A DNA stretch of 40,142 bases from Paractinoplanes rishiriensis (GCF_016862375.1 NZ_BOMV01000079.1:1-40142); one strand, 5' to 3'. Counted from the first letter of the stretch, positions 1 to 7,910 are shown. Notes: a model not told the origin generated them from the sequence alone. Program-made: numbers and translations.

Positions 1-627
1 CGCGGAAGCCGAAGCGGAACCGGGCGCGGAACCGGACCCGGGCGTGGAAGTGGGGACAGGAGCGGGGGCGGCGTCGGCGTCGGGGACGGCGTCGGCGATC
101 ATGCTGGCTGCGCCGCCCAGGGCCGAGGCCACGTTGCCCCAGAGCACCTGTGGGGACACCGCGAAGCGGGCTCGGACTGCGGTCAGCACCGGCTCGACCA
201 GTCCGTGTACTGCGGAGCGGTTGATGTCGTCGGCTATGGTCTCGGCGTCGCGCTCCGCGCAGCCGGGGGCCGGCTGGTCACGTACGGCTATGGGAATGGG
301 ACCGCTCTCAGCTGGACGCCACCACATGCTCTCGGGAGTCGGCGCCGGCAAGGCGCCGGCGATCGACGCTGCGGCTAGCAGCGGAGACAGCAGACGGGAA
401 GCCAGGCCCAGGAAGACGATCGAGGCGACCACTCGCTCGGGGATGGCCTCGGGGGGCAGGCCGGACATCCGCAGCAATGCCTGCCGGGCGATGGCGACAC
501 GCTCGGCTAGCACCTCGGGGTCGCTCAGCGTGGTCAGCGGCTGCCAGTCGGCGGCGCCGTCCCACGGGTCCCAGGTGAAGTAGGGACCTAGCCCGGCGGC
601 AATGCGCAGCGCCTGGCGGGAGTCCAC
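1..627 (-). CDS. FhuF-like (2Fe-2S)-binding protein, C-terminus cut by window edge
   Basis: Probable siderophore-interacting ferric reductase-like protein of the FhuF family. The GTG start at 627 gives a protein beginning VDSRQALRIAAGLGPYF; an AGGG element lies just upstream. Visible family features are the segment VVASIVFLGLASRLLSPLLA around residues 67-86 and the stretch VSPQVLWGNVASAL further on, typical of actinobacterial (2Fe-2S)-binding proteins. The C-terminal cysteine cluster that would hold the iron-sulfur centre lies beyond position 1 and cannot be checked. The last visible 35 or so residues are Ala/Pro/Ser/Asp-rich low complexity (encoded by roughly 1-105), inserted before the expected cluster, which is unusual for the family. 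Family assignment is by remembered motifs, so function is inferred. Confidence 0.7.
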   Translation of the reverse strand, partial: MDSRQALRIAAGLGPYFTWDPWDGAADWQPLTTLSDPEVLAERVAIARQALLRMSGLPPEAIPERVVASIVFLGLASRLLSPLLAAASIAGALPAPTPESMWWRPAESGPIPIAVRDQPAPGCAERDAETIADDINRSAVHGLVEPVLTAVRARFAVSPQVLWGNVASALGGAASMIADAVPDADAAPAPVPTSTPGSGSAPGSASASA

Positions 628-646
628 GGCCCCACCCTAAAGGAAA

Positions 647-680
647 CAGGCGCCCCGCCGCCGGAGCGGAAGGGCGCCTG
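647..680 (-). terminator. stem-loop downstream of the secreted lectin gene
   Basis: A perfect 9-base inverted repeat (caggcgccc / gggcgcctg) with a 16-base loop lies 19 bases past the stop codon of the minus-strand gene ending at 699. No clear U-run follows, as is usual in high-GC actinobacteria. It also separates that gene from the FhuF-like gene downstream on the same strand. Confidence 0.6.
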
Positions 681-698
681 CATCTCGTTACTCAGTGA

Positions 699-2372
699 TC
701 AGCACCAGGTCAGGGTGGAGTTGTTGCGGGTCACGTTGGTGACCGTGTTGTTCGAGCCGGTGCACGGGCTCCAGCGGATGTTCGTGTTGGAGACCGTCAG
801 GTTGCGGAACTGGATGCCGGTCGACGGCGAGAACTCGTCGCGGTTGGCGATGCGGACCTCGCCGCCGCCGCTGATCGTGCCGGACACGCCGGCGATCACC
901 ACGTTGTAGCAGTTCTCGACGAGCACCGAGTTGTTGCCGGTGTTGGCGATGTCGACGCGGTCGATGGTCGCGCCGCCGCTCTCCGAGACACAGAAGATGC
1001 CCCGGCCGCCGCCGCGCGCCTTCACGGTGCCGACCCGGATGTTGTTCGGGTACGAGCTGCCGACCCGGCCGTTGCGGTTGGCCATCCGGAACGCCGCGTA
1101 ACCGGTGCCGGAGCCCGCGTTGTCCGCGTCGACGGTGCCGACCGTGGCGTTGATCGTCTGGTTCAGCAGCAGGCCGGACTCGCCGACGTTGCGCGCCGTC
1201 ACGGTGCCGATGTTGATGCCGTCGACGCCGTACGTCTCCACCGCGTGCGAGGAGGCGCCCTGCACGTACACGTTGTCGATCTTGACGTTGCGGGTCCACT
1301 GGCTGGTGTCGCCGCGGTTGTCGATGCGGACGCCGAGGCCGCCGGACAGGCGCATGTCGATCTGGCCCAGCCAGACGTTGGTGACGTTGCGCATGAAGAT
1401 GCCGTAGAGCGGGGCTCCGGACACGTTCAGGTACGGAACCTCGATGTTGCTGACGCCGCGGGCGTAGATCGGGGCGTAGTCACCGCTGCCCGAGCCGGTG
1501 ACGTTGATCGTGCCGCAGACCGAGAGCGAGGTCCAGTTGGCCAGCGAGATGCGGGCGCCGGCCGAGATCGAGCCGTTGCCGCGGACCACCACACGCTGCA
1601 TGGAGGTACGCCCGGCGGCGAGACTGCCGATGCCGGCCTGCACGGCGGCGCGGAAGTCGGTGCCGCTGTAGACGCTGGCGCCGGACGCGTTGCGGGCGGT
1701 CCAGGTGCTGCCGCTGACGGTCACCTCGGACTGGAACGAGCCGGATCCGCAGCCGCTGGACGGCGGCGGGGTCGTGCCGCCACCACCACCGGTGCCGACC
1801 TGGACCATCTGCCACTGCTGGTTGGCGCCGCCGAGGTCGGCGTACTGGGCGATGATCGCACCGTCGGCGGTGGACCACTCCCAGACCTCGACGGCCTTGC
1901 CACTGTGCCGGTTGATCAGCCGGACGTGGCCGCCGTCGGAGTCCTTGAGCGTGAACTGCTGGCGGTTGTTGCCGGTGTCGGTGTTCTGCACGAGCTGGGT
2001 GCCGTCGTTGACGTTCGGCAGCTCGAGGAAGAGCCCGCTGTGCCGACTCTTGATCTTGTACCACCCGCTGCCGGCGTCGACGAACTGCCACTGCTGCCAG
2101 TTGCCGTCGTTCCGGGTGAACTGCGCCATGCCGGCGCCCGCGTTGGTGGCCAGGTTGTAGACGTCCATGGCCTTGCCGCTGTTGCGGTTGACGAAGACGT
2201 ACCAGGCGTTGGTGTTGACCGTCGCGGCGTTGGCCTGCTGGAGGCCGAACACGGTCGCGGTGGCGGCGAGCGCGGCGACGGTGAGTCCGATGAGTCCGGC
2301 GCGCCAGCGGCGGCGGCCGGGGATGCGGGCTGGGGAGGGCACCGCAGCCGGGGACGGAGGAGCTGAAGACAT
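699..2372 (-). CDS. secreted ricin-type lectin / right-handed beta-helix protein
   Basis: Exported carbohydrate-binding protein of 557 residues, probably a polysaccharide lyase or hydrolase. The start at 2372 is chosen because AGGA lies just upstream and because it begins a standard signal peptide: arginines at 20-22, a hydrophobic core at about 26-43 and an ANA-A cleavage site near 49. Residues 56-195 hold ricin-B-type repeats with QQW signatures (WQQWQF, NRQQF, NQQWQM). A Gly/Thr/Pro linker follows, then about 340 residues of short Val/Ile/Asn-rich repeats characteristic of a pectate-lyase-like beta-helix. Lectin plus beta-helix is a common design in actinobacterial plant-polysaccharide enzymes. 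I cannot identify catalytic residues or substrate. A LacI-type palindrome upstream fits sugar-controlled expression. A longer reading frame continues upstream to 2531 but lacks a ribosome site. Confidence 0.8.
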   Translation of the reverse strand: MSSAPPSPAAVPSPARIPGRRRWRAGLIGLTVAALAATATVFGLQQANAATVNTNAWYVFVNRNSGKAMDVYNLATNAGAGMAQFTRNDGNWQQWQFVDAGSGWYKIKSRHSGLFLELPNVNDGTQLVQNTDTGNNRQQFTLKDSDGGHVRLINRHSGKAVEVWEWSTADGAIIAQYADLGGANQQWQMVQVGTGGGGGTTPPPSSGCGSGSFQSEVTVSGSTWTARNASGASVYSGTDFRAAVQAGIGSLAAGRTSMQRVVVRGNGSISAGARISLANWTSLSVCGTINVTGSGSGDYAPIYARGVSNIEVPYLNVSGAPLYGIFMRNVTNVWLGQIDMRLSGGLGVRIDNRGDTSQWTRNVKIDNVYVQGASSHAVETYGVDGINIGTVTARNVGESGLLLNQTINATVGTVDADNAGSGTGYAAFRMANRNGRVGSSYPNNIRVGTVKARGGGRGIFCVSESGGATIDRVDIANTGNNSVLVENCYNVVIAGVSGTISGGGEVRIANRDEFSPSTGIQFRNLTVSNTNIRWSPCTGSNNTVTNVTRNNSTLTWC

Positions 2373-2510
2373 GTGGGGATCCTGTCGATTGCTCGGGTCA
2401 GTAGGCATGTGATCGTTCACATCACTGCGTGTCTTGGGAGTCTCCGGATCACGACGATCACTGTCAAGCTCATCAATGTCTTGTGCCCCAATGATCCGCA
2501 AGTGCCGATT

Positions 2511-2520
2511 GAAACGTTTC
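2511..2520. promoter_or_regulatory. LacI-family operator-like palindrome
   Basis: The perfect palindrome gaaacgtttc lies 139 bases upstream of the lectin/beta-helix gene start. Half-sites of this kind around a central CG are typical of LacI-family sugar regulators in actinobacteria. A TTGACA -35-like hexamer reads toward the gene at 2467-2462, with a weak GAGACT 17 bases further. The palindrome lies upstream of that hexamer, so either it works from upstream or the real promoter is elsewhere. Confidence 0.45.
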
Positions 2521-2581
2521 TCGAAGAGCACCTGGCGGGGACGGCCGAGTGGGCGGAACGGACGGGCTGACCCCTGCCTGA

Positions 2582-2598
2582 GGCCGCGCTACGCGGCC
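2582..2598. other. short GC-rich hairpin in a divergent intergenic region
   Basis: A 7-base perfect stem (ggccgcg / cgcggcc) with a cta loop lies between the divergent lectin and PPOX-fold genes, 35 bases before the latter. It could be a leader hairpin or a chance structure. Apart from it and the LacI-type palindrome, I see nothing in the intergenic stretch 2373-2632. Confidence 0.25.
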
Positions 2599-2632
2599 GC
2601 GATCCTGGCAAATGGAATGGGAGAATGTGGGC

Positions 2633-3067
2633 ATGACCGCATGGCAGGACGTTGAAGCGTCGGTTCCGGAGTTTGCCCGGCGGGTGCGTGCTCTGTTTGA
2701 CGCGCACAAGCACAAAACCCTGGCGACCGTACGCGCGGACGGCGCGCCTCGGATCTCCGGTATTGAGAGCGTGTTCGAGGACGGCGAACTGGTCTTCGGG
2801 TCGATGCCGAACGCCAGGAAGGGGGCCGATCTGCTTCGCGACCCGCGGTTCGCGCTGCACAGTGCCACCGTCGACCCGGTCGAGGGCGCCGAGGCGGAGT
2901 GGCCCGGCGAAGCCAAGATCTCCGGCCGGGCGCTGCCGGTCGGGACGGATCGGTTTCACGCCGACATCACCGGCGTGGTGCACACCCACCTCAACGAGAA
3001 GGCCACTCTGCTCGTCGTCGAGTGGTGGACGCCGGCGGGCGGCCTACGCCGGGTGGAACGGGAGTAA
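2633..3067 (+). CDS. pyridoxamine 5'-phosphate oxidase-fold (F420/FMN) protein
   Basis: A 144-residue split-barrel flavin or F420-dependent oxidoreductase-like protein. The early motif TLATVRADGAPRISGIESVF (about residues 30-49) is the hallmark first strand pair of this family, where a coenzyme sits at the dimer interface. The middle part (SMPNARKGADLLRDPRFALH) matches the usual LRRDPRV-type segment. Start 2633 is preferred over an in-frame ATG seven codons earlier because a GGGAG element sits at suitable distance. It stands alone on the plus strand, 43 bases before an HTH gene. The substrate is unknown; members range from heme- and F420-dependent reductases to uncharacterised proteins. Confidence 0.75.
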   Translation: MTAWQDVEASVPEFARRVRALFDAHKHKTLATVRADGAPRISGIESVFEDGELVFGSMPNARKGADLLRDPRFALHSATVDPVEGAEAEWPGEAKISGRALPVGTDRFHADITGVVHTHLNEKATLLVVEWWTPAGGLRRVERE

Positions 3068-3075
3068 ACATAACG

Positions 3076-3104
3076 TTGAAAACACTTCGTTGACGTGCAA
3101 TGCT
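3076..3104 (+). promoter_or_regulatory. possible leaderless promoter for the HTH gene
   Basis: TTGAAA (3076-3081) and AATGCT (3099-3104) are separated by 17 bases, and the ATG at 3111 falls exactly where transcription would begin. No ribosome site precedes this ATG, which supports a leaderless transcript. The -10 match is weak. Confidence 0.35.
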
Positions 3105-3110
3105 TCGTAC

Positions 3111-3551
3111 ATGCCCGAAGTTTTCAGCCGGCCGGATCCCGCCGGGGAGCGCGCCGCGCGTACCTATCAAGCACTCACCCACCTGGCGGCGCGGCACGCG
3201 GAGACGCCCCGGCTTCGCTCGCGCCAGGTGCACCCCGGGATGGCCGCGCCGCACGAGGTGCTCCGGCTGGTCGCGGGCCTGTCCGGCGGCTCGATCGTGG
3301 CGGCGGCCGGCGAACCACCGGTGGACGACGACGATCTGGTCGCCGCGCTCACCCTGGTGCCGTCGGTGCGCGCCGACCTGGACGCGCTGGAGTTGCAGCT
3401 GCTCGAGGCGGCGCGCCGGGCCGGCATGACGTGGCAGGACATCGCGTACAGCCTCGGCTTGAACACACCGCAGGCCGCGCGGCAGCGCTATGAGCGGCTG
3501 CTCAGCCGAGACGCTGTGCCAGCACCTGACCCTGCCAGACCTGCCCGCTAG
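3111..3551 (+). CDS. helix-turn-helix DNA-binding protein
   Basis: A 146-residue protein whose clearest feature is a sigma-4-like helix-turn-helix at about 106-130 (MTWQDIAYSLGLNTPQAARQ), preceded by an acidic alpha-helical region (DLDALELQLLEAARRAG). The layout matches small actinobacterial regulators often annotated as heat-shock (Hsp18-type) regulators; that name is from memory and not demonstrated here. The chosen ATG lacks a Shine-Dalgarno but sits at the predicted start of a leaderless transcript. The 3' end overlaps the convergent acetyltransferase gene by 50 bases, so the two may interfere by antisense transcription. The Pro/Ala/Arg tail (about 135-146) is probably disordered. Confidence 0.6.
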   Translation: MPEVFSRPDPAGERAARTYQALTHLAARHAETPRLRSRQVHPGMAAPHEVLRLVAGLSGGSIVAAAGEPPVDDDDLVAALTLVPSVRADLDALELQLLEAARRAGMTWQDIAYSLGLNTPQAARQRYERLLSRDAVPAPDPARPAR

Positions 3552-4020
3552 CCAGCGTGACCTCGAACCGGTCGGTCGCGGTGAACCCCTGCCGCTCGTA
3601 GTATCCGACCAGCGCCCGGTCCTCCGACGCGAAGCAGTCCACCCGCAGCAACCCCACCCCGCGCTCGCGAGCCAGACGCCGCGCGTGGTCGAGCAGGAAA
3701 CTGCCAACACCCTTTGCGGCGTACGCCCGGCGCGTCACCAACAGCCTGACGTAAAGCTCGGGCTCGACGGCCGGCGGAACGTACTCGGTGGCGCCACCGA
3801 CGCCCAGCACGCCCACCACCAGGTCGCCGTCCACGGCCAGGTGCAGTTCCCCGTCTCGGGCCTGCTCCTCGGTCAGCGCCACCCGCCGCGGGTTGGCGGA
3901 CAGCGGCCGCGTGCCCCACTGATCAGTCCGCCCGAGCGAGACCAGCCACGCCACCGCGTCGTCCAGCAGTTCGAGCACCGCGGGCACGTCCTCGGGCCGG
4001 CCCGCGCGAATCCGCGTCAT
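3502..4020 (-). CDS. GNAT-family N-acetyltransferase
   Basis: A 172-residue acetyl-CoA-dependent N-acetyltransferase. It begins MTRIRAGRPEDVPAVLELL, the standard first strand and helix of GNAT enzymes. The acetyl-CoA loop appears as RRAYAAKGVGSFLLDHARRL, and it ends with the typical YYERQGF segment (bulge strand before the last helix). Length is normal for a single GNAT domain. The acceptor substrate cannot be inferred. Its 3' end overlaps the convergent HTH gene; upstream, 15 bases separate it from the NUDIX gene on the same strand, so VOC, NUDIX and GNAT could form one transcript. Confidence 0.8.
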   Translation of the reverse strand: MTRIRAGRPEDVPAVLELLDDAVAWLVSLGRTDQWGTRPLSANPRRVALTEEQARDGELHLAVDGDLVVGVLGVGGATEYVPPAVEPELYVRLLVTRRAYAAKGVGSFLLDHARRLARERGVGLLRVDCFASEDRALVGYYERQGFTATDRFEVTLASGQVWQGQVLAQRLG

Positions 4021-4035
4021 GCCGCGACCCTAGTG

Positions 4036-4464
4036 TCAGCGGAGCAGGTCGGCGAGGCCCGCCGGATAGAGCGGGCGGTCCGGGGTGAAGCTGTCCAGCG
4101 GGAGCCACATCACCTTGGTGCCCGGGTCGTCGCGGATTTCGCCGAGCACGTCCCGGGTGTAGAGCGACTGGTCGGCCAGGCGGCAGTCGAAGACGAAAAC
4201 TATCTCGTGGCCGGGGCGTCCGAAGGCGTGGAACAGGTTTTCCAGCACGCCCAGCAGGCGCACGTCGAGCAACTCGGCGTTCAGTTCCTCGCGCAGCTCG
4301 CGCCGGACGGCCTGCTCGGCGGTCTCGCCGAAATCGATGCCGCCACCCAGCGGCCGGTAGAAGGTCTCGTTCTTCGTGGCGTCCAGGTATTCGAAGACCA
4401 GCAGGCCGGTGCCGCGACGCGGGGCGGCCAGGGCGATCGGTCGGATGTCGGGCACCCGCCGCAC
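4036..4464 (-). CDS. NUDIX hydrolase
   Basis: A 142-residue NUDIX pyrophosphohydrolase. The Nudix box runs from Gly41 to Ala63 (G-x5-E47-x7-R55-E56-L-x-E59-E60), with Asn62 in place of the usual Gly. The conserved glutamates that bind Mg2+ are all present. The start is a GTG one base past the TAA of the upstream VOC gene, indicating translational coupling. A second in-frame GTG three codons later is an alternative. Substrate (nucleoside diphosphate derivative, sugar nucleotide or other) cannot be told from sequence. Confidence 0.8.
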   Translation of the reverse strand: MRRVPDIRPIALAAPRRGTGLLVFEYLDATKNETFYRPLGGGIDFGETAEQAVRRELREELNAELLDVRLLGVLENLFHAFGRPGHEIVFVFDCRLADQSLYTRDVLGEIRDDPGTKVMWLPLDSFTPDRPLYPAGLADLLR

Positions 4465-4465
4465 T

Positions 4466-4813
4466 TTAGCCGGGCGGCTGGAGCACGCAGAACTCGTTGC
4501 CGTCCGGGTCGGCGAGGATGTGCCAGGTCCAGCCGTCCTCCTCGATCGGGGCGTCGGTGAGGCGCCGGGCGCCCAGTTCCAGGACCCGGTTCACCTCCGA
4601 TTCCAGATCCGGTACACGGAGGTCGAGGTGCACGCGGTTCTTGCCGGACTTCGCCTCCGGTACCCGTTGCAGCAGCACCTCGATGCCGTCGCCGCGCAGT
4701 TGCCGATAGCGGCCGGGGCCGGCCGGAGCCGCGGCGGTGTAACCGAGCACCCCGCACCAGAACCGCGCCGATCGGTCCAGGTCGGCGCAGTCCACGACGA
4801 TCACCAGTTCCAT
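4466..4813 (-). CDS. VOC-family (glyoxalase/dioxygenase-like) protein
   Basis: A 115-residue vicinal oxygen chelate protein. The family signature is visible at both ends: VDCADLDRSARFWCGVLGY near the N-terminus and WTWHILADPDGNEFCVLQP at the C-terminus, with HLDLRVPDLESEVNRVLELG in the middle. This matches small actinobacterial members annotated as glyoxalase-like. The central His and the C-terminal Glu could be metal ligands. It is the first gene of a likely VOC-NUDIX-GNAT set on the minus strand and diverges from the SDR gene, whose sigma-factor promoter begins 23 bases away. Confidence 0.75.
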   Translation of the reverse strand: MELVIVVDCADLDRSARFWCGVLGYTAAAPAGPGRYRQLRGDGIEVLLQRVPEAKSGKNRVHLDLRVPDLESEVNRVLELGARRLTDAPIEEDGWTWHILADPDGNEFCVLQPPG

Positions 4814-4835
4814 CCGCCCATGCTCCCAAAATCGC

Positions 4836-4862
4836 TGTCACAGAACCGGATGCTGTCCGGTC
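4836..4862 (+). promoter_or_regulatory. ECF41-type promoter of the SDR gene
   Basis: TGTCACA (4836-4842), a 16-base spacer and GGTC (4859-4862). ECF41 sigma factors are known to use TGTCACA-N16/17-CGTC. The same arrangement occurs before two other genes beside the ECF41 gene encoded at 7000-7902, which makes a chance match unlikely. Confidence 0.7.
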
Positions 4863-4912
4863 CTAGCTGGTGAGGTGCGAAAACCGCTGGATTCAAGAGG
4901 GGTACGAGGCAC

Positions 4913-5647
4913 ATGAAGATCGCTGTCATCGGTGGTACCGGTCTGATCGGGTCGCAGGTTGTCCGGATTCTGAACTCGCGAGGGCACGAGGCCGTGCCGC
5001 ATTCGCCGTCGACGGGGCTCGACCTGATCGGGGGCACCGGGCTGGCCGAGGCGCTCGACGGGGTGGACGTGGTAGTCAACCTGACGAACTCGCCCACCTT
5101 CGACGAGGCCTCGATCGACTGGTTCCGGGTCTCGATGGACAACCTGCTCGCGGCCGCCGCCACCGCCCGGGTCAAGCACGCCGTCATCCTCTCGATCGTG
5201 GGTGTCGACCTGGTGCCGGCGCTCGACTATTACCGGGCCAAGGTCCTTCAGGAGGACGTCCTCAAGGCCGGGCCGGTCCCCTATTCGATCGTCCGGGTCA
5301 CCCAGTTCTTCGAGTTCATCAACACGGTCCTGTCCTGGGACGCCGACGACAACACCGTGCGGCTGCCGGCCACCCGGATCCAGCCGATGGCGTCGTCCGA
5401 GGTAGCCGAGGCGGTGGCCGACGCGAGCGTGGGCGCGCCGCTGCAGGGCACCCGCAGCTACGCCGGGCCGGAGGTCTTCACGCTCGACGAGCTGGGCCGG
5501 ATCGCGCTGGCCACCCGCGGCGACCGCCGGGTCGTGGTCACCGACGACTCGTCCGGCATGTTCGCGGCTGCCCAGGGCGACGCGCTGATCGCCAAGGACG
5601 ACGCCACGATCGTCAAGACCACCTACATGGAGTGGCTGAACCGCTAG
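4913..5647 (+). CDS. atypical SDR / NmrA-like NAD(P)-binding oxidoreductase
   Basis: A 244-residue Rossmann-fold protein of the atypical short-chain dehydrogenase (NAD-dependent epimerase/NmrA-like) group. It starts MKIAVIGGTGLIGSQVV, with the G-x-x-G-x-x-G dinucleotide-binding loop at residues 7-13. The canonical Tyr-Lys pair may be DYYRAK (about 104-109), which would allow catalysis, though many relatives are redox sensors. The C-terminal third (FTLDELGRIALATRGD) is the usual substrate lid. Genes of this type are standard partners of ECF41 sigma factors, and an ECF41 promoter lies 50 bases upstream, so it is almost certainly part of that regulon. Substrate unknown. Confidence 0.8.
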   Translation: MKIAVIGGTGLIGSQVVRILNSRGHEAVPHSPSTGLDLIGGTGLAEALDGVDVVVNLTNSPTFDEASIDWFRVSMDNLLAAAATARVKHAVILSIVGVDLVPALDYYRAKVLQEDVLKAGPVPYSIVRVTQFFEFINTVLSWDADDNTVRLPATRIQPMASSEVAEAVADASVGAPLQGTRSYAGPEVFTLDELGRIALATRGDRRVVVTDDSSGMFAAAQGDALIAKDDATIVKTTYMEWLNR

Positions 5648-5655
5648 GGACGGTG

Positions 5656-5680
5656 CCGGCCCGGCGTCACGCCGGGCCGG
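5656..5680. terminator. bidirectional terminator hairpin
   Basis: A perfect 10-base stem (ccggcccggc / gccgggccgg) with a 5-base gtcac loop sits between the convergent SDR and NADH dehydrogenase-like genes, in a gap of only 41 bases. It probably terminates both transcripts. Confidence 0.8.
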
Positions 5681-5688
5681 CCGGCCCC

Positions 5689-6996
5689 TCACCGGTCCGA
5701 GGTGACGAAGGCCCGGCGCGGCTCCTGCACCGAGGCCAGCGACACGATGTCCCGCCCGAACGCGGCGGCGGTCAGCCACACCGCCAGCACCCGGATCTTC
5801 CGCTCCCAGCTCGGCACGGCCAGCACGTGGTAGCCGCGGTGCATCAGCCAGGCCGGCAGGCCCTTGATGACGAGGCCGTGCCACTGGAAGATGCCGCTCC
5901 CCAGGCCCAGCGTCGCCACCGTGCCGAGGCTGTCGTGCTTGTACTGCTTGGCGGCCCGGCCACGCAGCGTCGCCACGATGTTGCGGGCCAGCAGCTTTCC
6001 CTGGCGCACGGCGTGCTGGGCGTTCGGCACGGTGGCCGCGCCCGGTCTGCCGGCCGCCAGGTCCGGGACCGCCGCGTCGTCGCCGCCCCACGCGTCCGGC
6101 ACCGGCGCCTCCTCGGTGCCCACCCGCAGGTCGGCCCGCACCCGCAGCATGCCGCGCTCGTCGATGGGCAGGTCGGTGTGGCGGCGCACCATCGGGTTGG
6201 CGGCGTTGCCGACCGTCCACACGATCAGGTCCGAGTCGAACTCCGCACCGGTGGACAGCACCACGTGCCCGCCGGTCGCCGAGACCAGCGTGGCGTTCAG
6301 GTGCACCTCGGCGCCGCGCCTCTCGAGCTGGCGCACCACCCAGCGGCCCGGTTTGTCGGTGACCTCGGGCAGGATCCGGTCGCGCGCCTCGACCAGGTGG
6401 AACCGCAGCTCGTCGCGGTGCAGTTCGGGGTACCTCCGGAGCAGCGCGGTGGCCAGCGACAGCAACTCGCCGAAGCCCTCCACGCCGGAGAAGCCGCCGC
6501 CCACGAACGTGACCGTCAGCAGCTTGCGGCGCAACGGCCCGGGCGAGAGGGTCGACGCCCGGTCGAACGCGGTCAGCAGCCGGTCCCGGATCGCCACGGC
6601 CTCCTCGACGTGTTTCATGCCGATGGCCTGCTCGGCCACGCCGGGGATGCCGAGCTGCCGGGTCACCGCGCCGGCCGTCACCACGATGATGTCGTACGGG
6701 AGATCGAACTCGGCGCCGTCGGCGGGCCGGATCGTGACGGTCCGGTGCTCGTGGTCGATCGCCACCACCGAGCCCGAGACCACCCGGGACTTCCGCAGGT
6801 GCCGGCGCAGCGACACGGCCGCATGCCGGGCCTCGACCGAACCGGCCACCACCTCGGGCAGGAACGGCTGATAGGTCATGTACGGCCGCGGGTCGACCAC
6901 GACCACCCGGGCCTCGTTCCGGCGGAGTTTGCGCTCCAGGTGCCACGCCGCGTAGAAGCCGGCGTACCCGCCACCCACCACCACTATCGTCTGCAT
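5689..6996 (-). CDS. type II NADH dehydrogenase-like FAD oxidoreductase
   Basis: A 435-residue FAD/NAD(P)-dependent oxidoreductase resembling NDH-2, the single-subunit enzyme that passes electrons from NADH to quinone at the inner membrane face. The FAD loop is VVGGGYAGFYAAWHLE (Gly8, Gly10, Gly13). The NADH loop is VTFVGGGFSGVEGFGEL (Gly166-168). The motif QHAVRQGKLLARNI and the amphipathic C-terminal region (WHGLVIKGLPAWLMHRGYH onward) match NDH-2 membrane anchoring. Length fits the family. A start-proximal ECF41-type promoter lies inside the 3' end of the sigma gene, so this oxidoreductase is expressed from its own sigma-dependent start. It could also be a dedicated quinone or small-molecule reductase rather than the main respiratory NDH-2. 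Confidence 0.8.
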   Translation of the reverse strand: MQTIVVVGGGYAGFYAAWHLERKLRRNEARVVVVDPRPYMTYQPFLPEVVAGSVEARHAAVSLRRHLRKSRVVSGSVVAIDHEHRTVTIRPADGAEFDLPYDIIVVTAGAVTRQLGIPGVAEQAIGMKHVEEAVAIRDRLLTAFDRASTLSPGPLRRKLLTVTFVGGGFSGVEGFGELLSLATALLRRYPELHRDELRFHLVEARDRILPEVTDKPGRWVVRQLERRGAEVHLNATLVSATGGHVVLSTGAEFDSDLIVWTVGNAANPMVRRHTDLPIDERGMLRVRADLRVGTEEAPVPDAWGGDDAAVPDLAAGRPGAATVPNAQHAVRQGKLLARNIVATLRGRAAKQYKHDSLGTVATLGLGSGIFQWHGLVIKGLPAWLMHRGYHVLAVPSWERKIRVLAVWLTAAAFGRDIVSLASVQEPRRAFVTSDR

Positions 6997-6999
6997 ACT

Positions 7000-7902
7000 T
7001 CAAGGACAATCGGGCGTACGCGTTTGTGACGTGAGTCCGGACACGCCGCCGAGCTTCGCCGGGTTGAGCAGCCAGAGCACCTCCTCGATGCCGTCCGCCG
7101 AGACGATGACCGTGCACCACCCGGAGACCACGCCGTCGCGCCGCAGCACCGCCGACGCCTGCCCGTTCGTGGTGATCCACTCGACCTCGACGCCGTCCCA
7201 GTACCAGGACGAGATGGTGGTGAGGAACCGGGCCACCTTGACCGCGCCGACCACCGGGTGCCGGGAGACCTGGTGCCTGCCGTTGCCGTCGGACAGGCTG
7301 GCCACCCGCGGGGTGAACAGCCGTTCCAGCTCGGCCATCTGCCCCGAGCGGGCGGCCTCGATGAAGGTGGTCAGCAGTTCGCGCTGGGCCGCCGCGCTGA
7401 CCGGCGTGCGTCGTTCGGCCGCCATGTGCTTGCGGGCCCGGCTGACCAGCTGCCGCACCGCCGGCTCGGTGGATTGCAGGATCTCGGCGATCTGCCCGTA
7501 CGGGTAGTCGAAAGCCTCCCGGAGCACGTACGCCGCGCGCTCGTTCGCGGTCAGCTTCTCCATCAGCATCAGCGCCGCGAACTCCAGCGCCTCGCCGCGC
7601 TCCGCGCCCAGGTAGGGGTCGGCGCTGGTGTCGACCGGCTCGGGCAGCCAGGGCCCGATGTACGTCTCGCGCCGCACCCGCGCCGACTGCAACGCGTTGA
7701 TCGCCAGCCGGGTGGTGGTGGTCGCCAGGAACGCGGCCGGGTTGAGCACCGCGCTCCGGTCGGTGGCCTGCCACCGCAGCCAGACGTCCTGCACCAGGTC
7801 CTCGGCCTCGGCCGCGCTGCTGAGCATGCGGTACGCGATGCCGAACAGGCGCGGTCGCAGGCCGGTGAAGATGGTCGCGGCCTCGTCCAGATCCGTGGTC
7901 AC
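7000..7902 (-). CDS. ECF41-family RNA polymerase sigma factor with SnoaL-like domain
   Basis: A 300-residue extracytoplasmic-function sigma factor of group ECF41 (SigJ-like). Sigma region 2 spans about 12-80 (LFGIAYRMLSSAAEAEDLVQ) and region 4 about 105-160 (YPYGQIAEILQSTEPAVRQL). A SnoaL-like domain follows (about 175-285); in this group it replaces an anti-sigma factor and both activates and restrains the sigma. The known linker motif DGGGK appears as DGNGR (205-209), and the C-terminal NPDKL-type motif as NPAKL (280-284). The GTG at 7902 is the only start that fits the family N-terminus. Three adjacent genes carry matching promoters. I see no matching promoter before the sigma gene itself, so autoregulation is not supported. 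Confidence 0.9.
   Translation of the reverse strand: MTTDLDEAATIFTGLRPRLFGIAYRMLSSAAEAEDLVQDVWLRWQATDRSAVLNPAAFLATTTTRLAINALQSARVRRETYIGPWLPEPVDTSADPYLGAERGEALEFAALMLMEKLTANERAAYVLREAFDYPYGQIAEILQSTEPAVRQLVSRARKHMAAERRTPVSAAAQRELLTTFIEAARSGQMAELERLFTPRVASLSDGNGRHQVSRHPVVGAVKVARFLTTISSWYWDGVEVEWITTNGQASAVLRRDGVVSGWCTVIVSADGIEEVLWLLNPAKLGGVSGLTSQTRTPDCP
7005..7031 (-). promoter_or_regulatory. ECF41-type promoter of the NDH-2-like gene
   Basis: On the minus strand, CGTCACA (7031-7025), a 16-base spacer and TGTC (7008-7005), nine bases before the ATG at 6996. It lies within the last codons of the sigma factor gene, so the NDH-2-like gene can be induced separately from the sigma gene. Confidence 0.65.
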
Positions 7903-7910
7903 CCCGCCAT

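Noticed and set aside
4838..7774. Very long minus-strand open frame (978 codons) across the ECF41 region
   Set aside because: It is Arg/Gly/Ala-rich with no recognisable domain, and runs through three well-supported genes in other frames. Long antisense frames are expected at this GC content.
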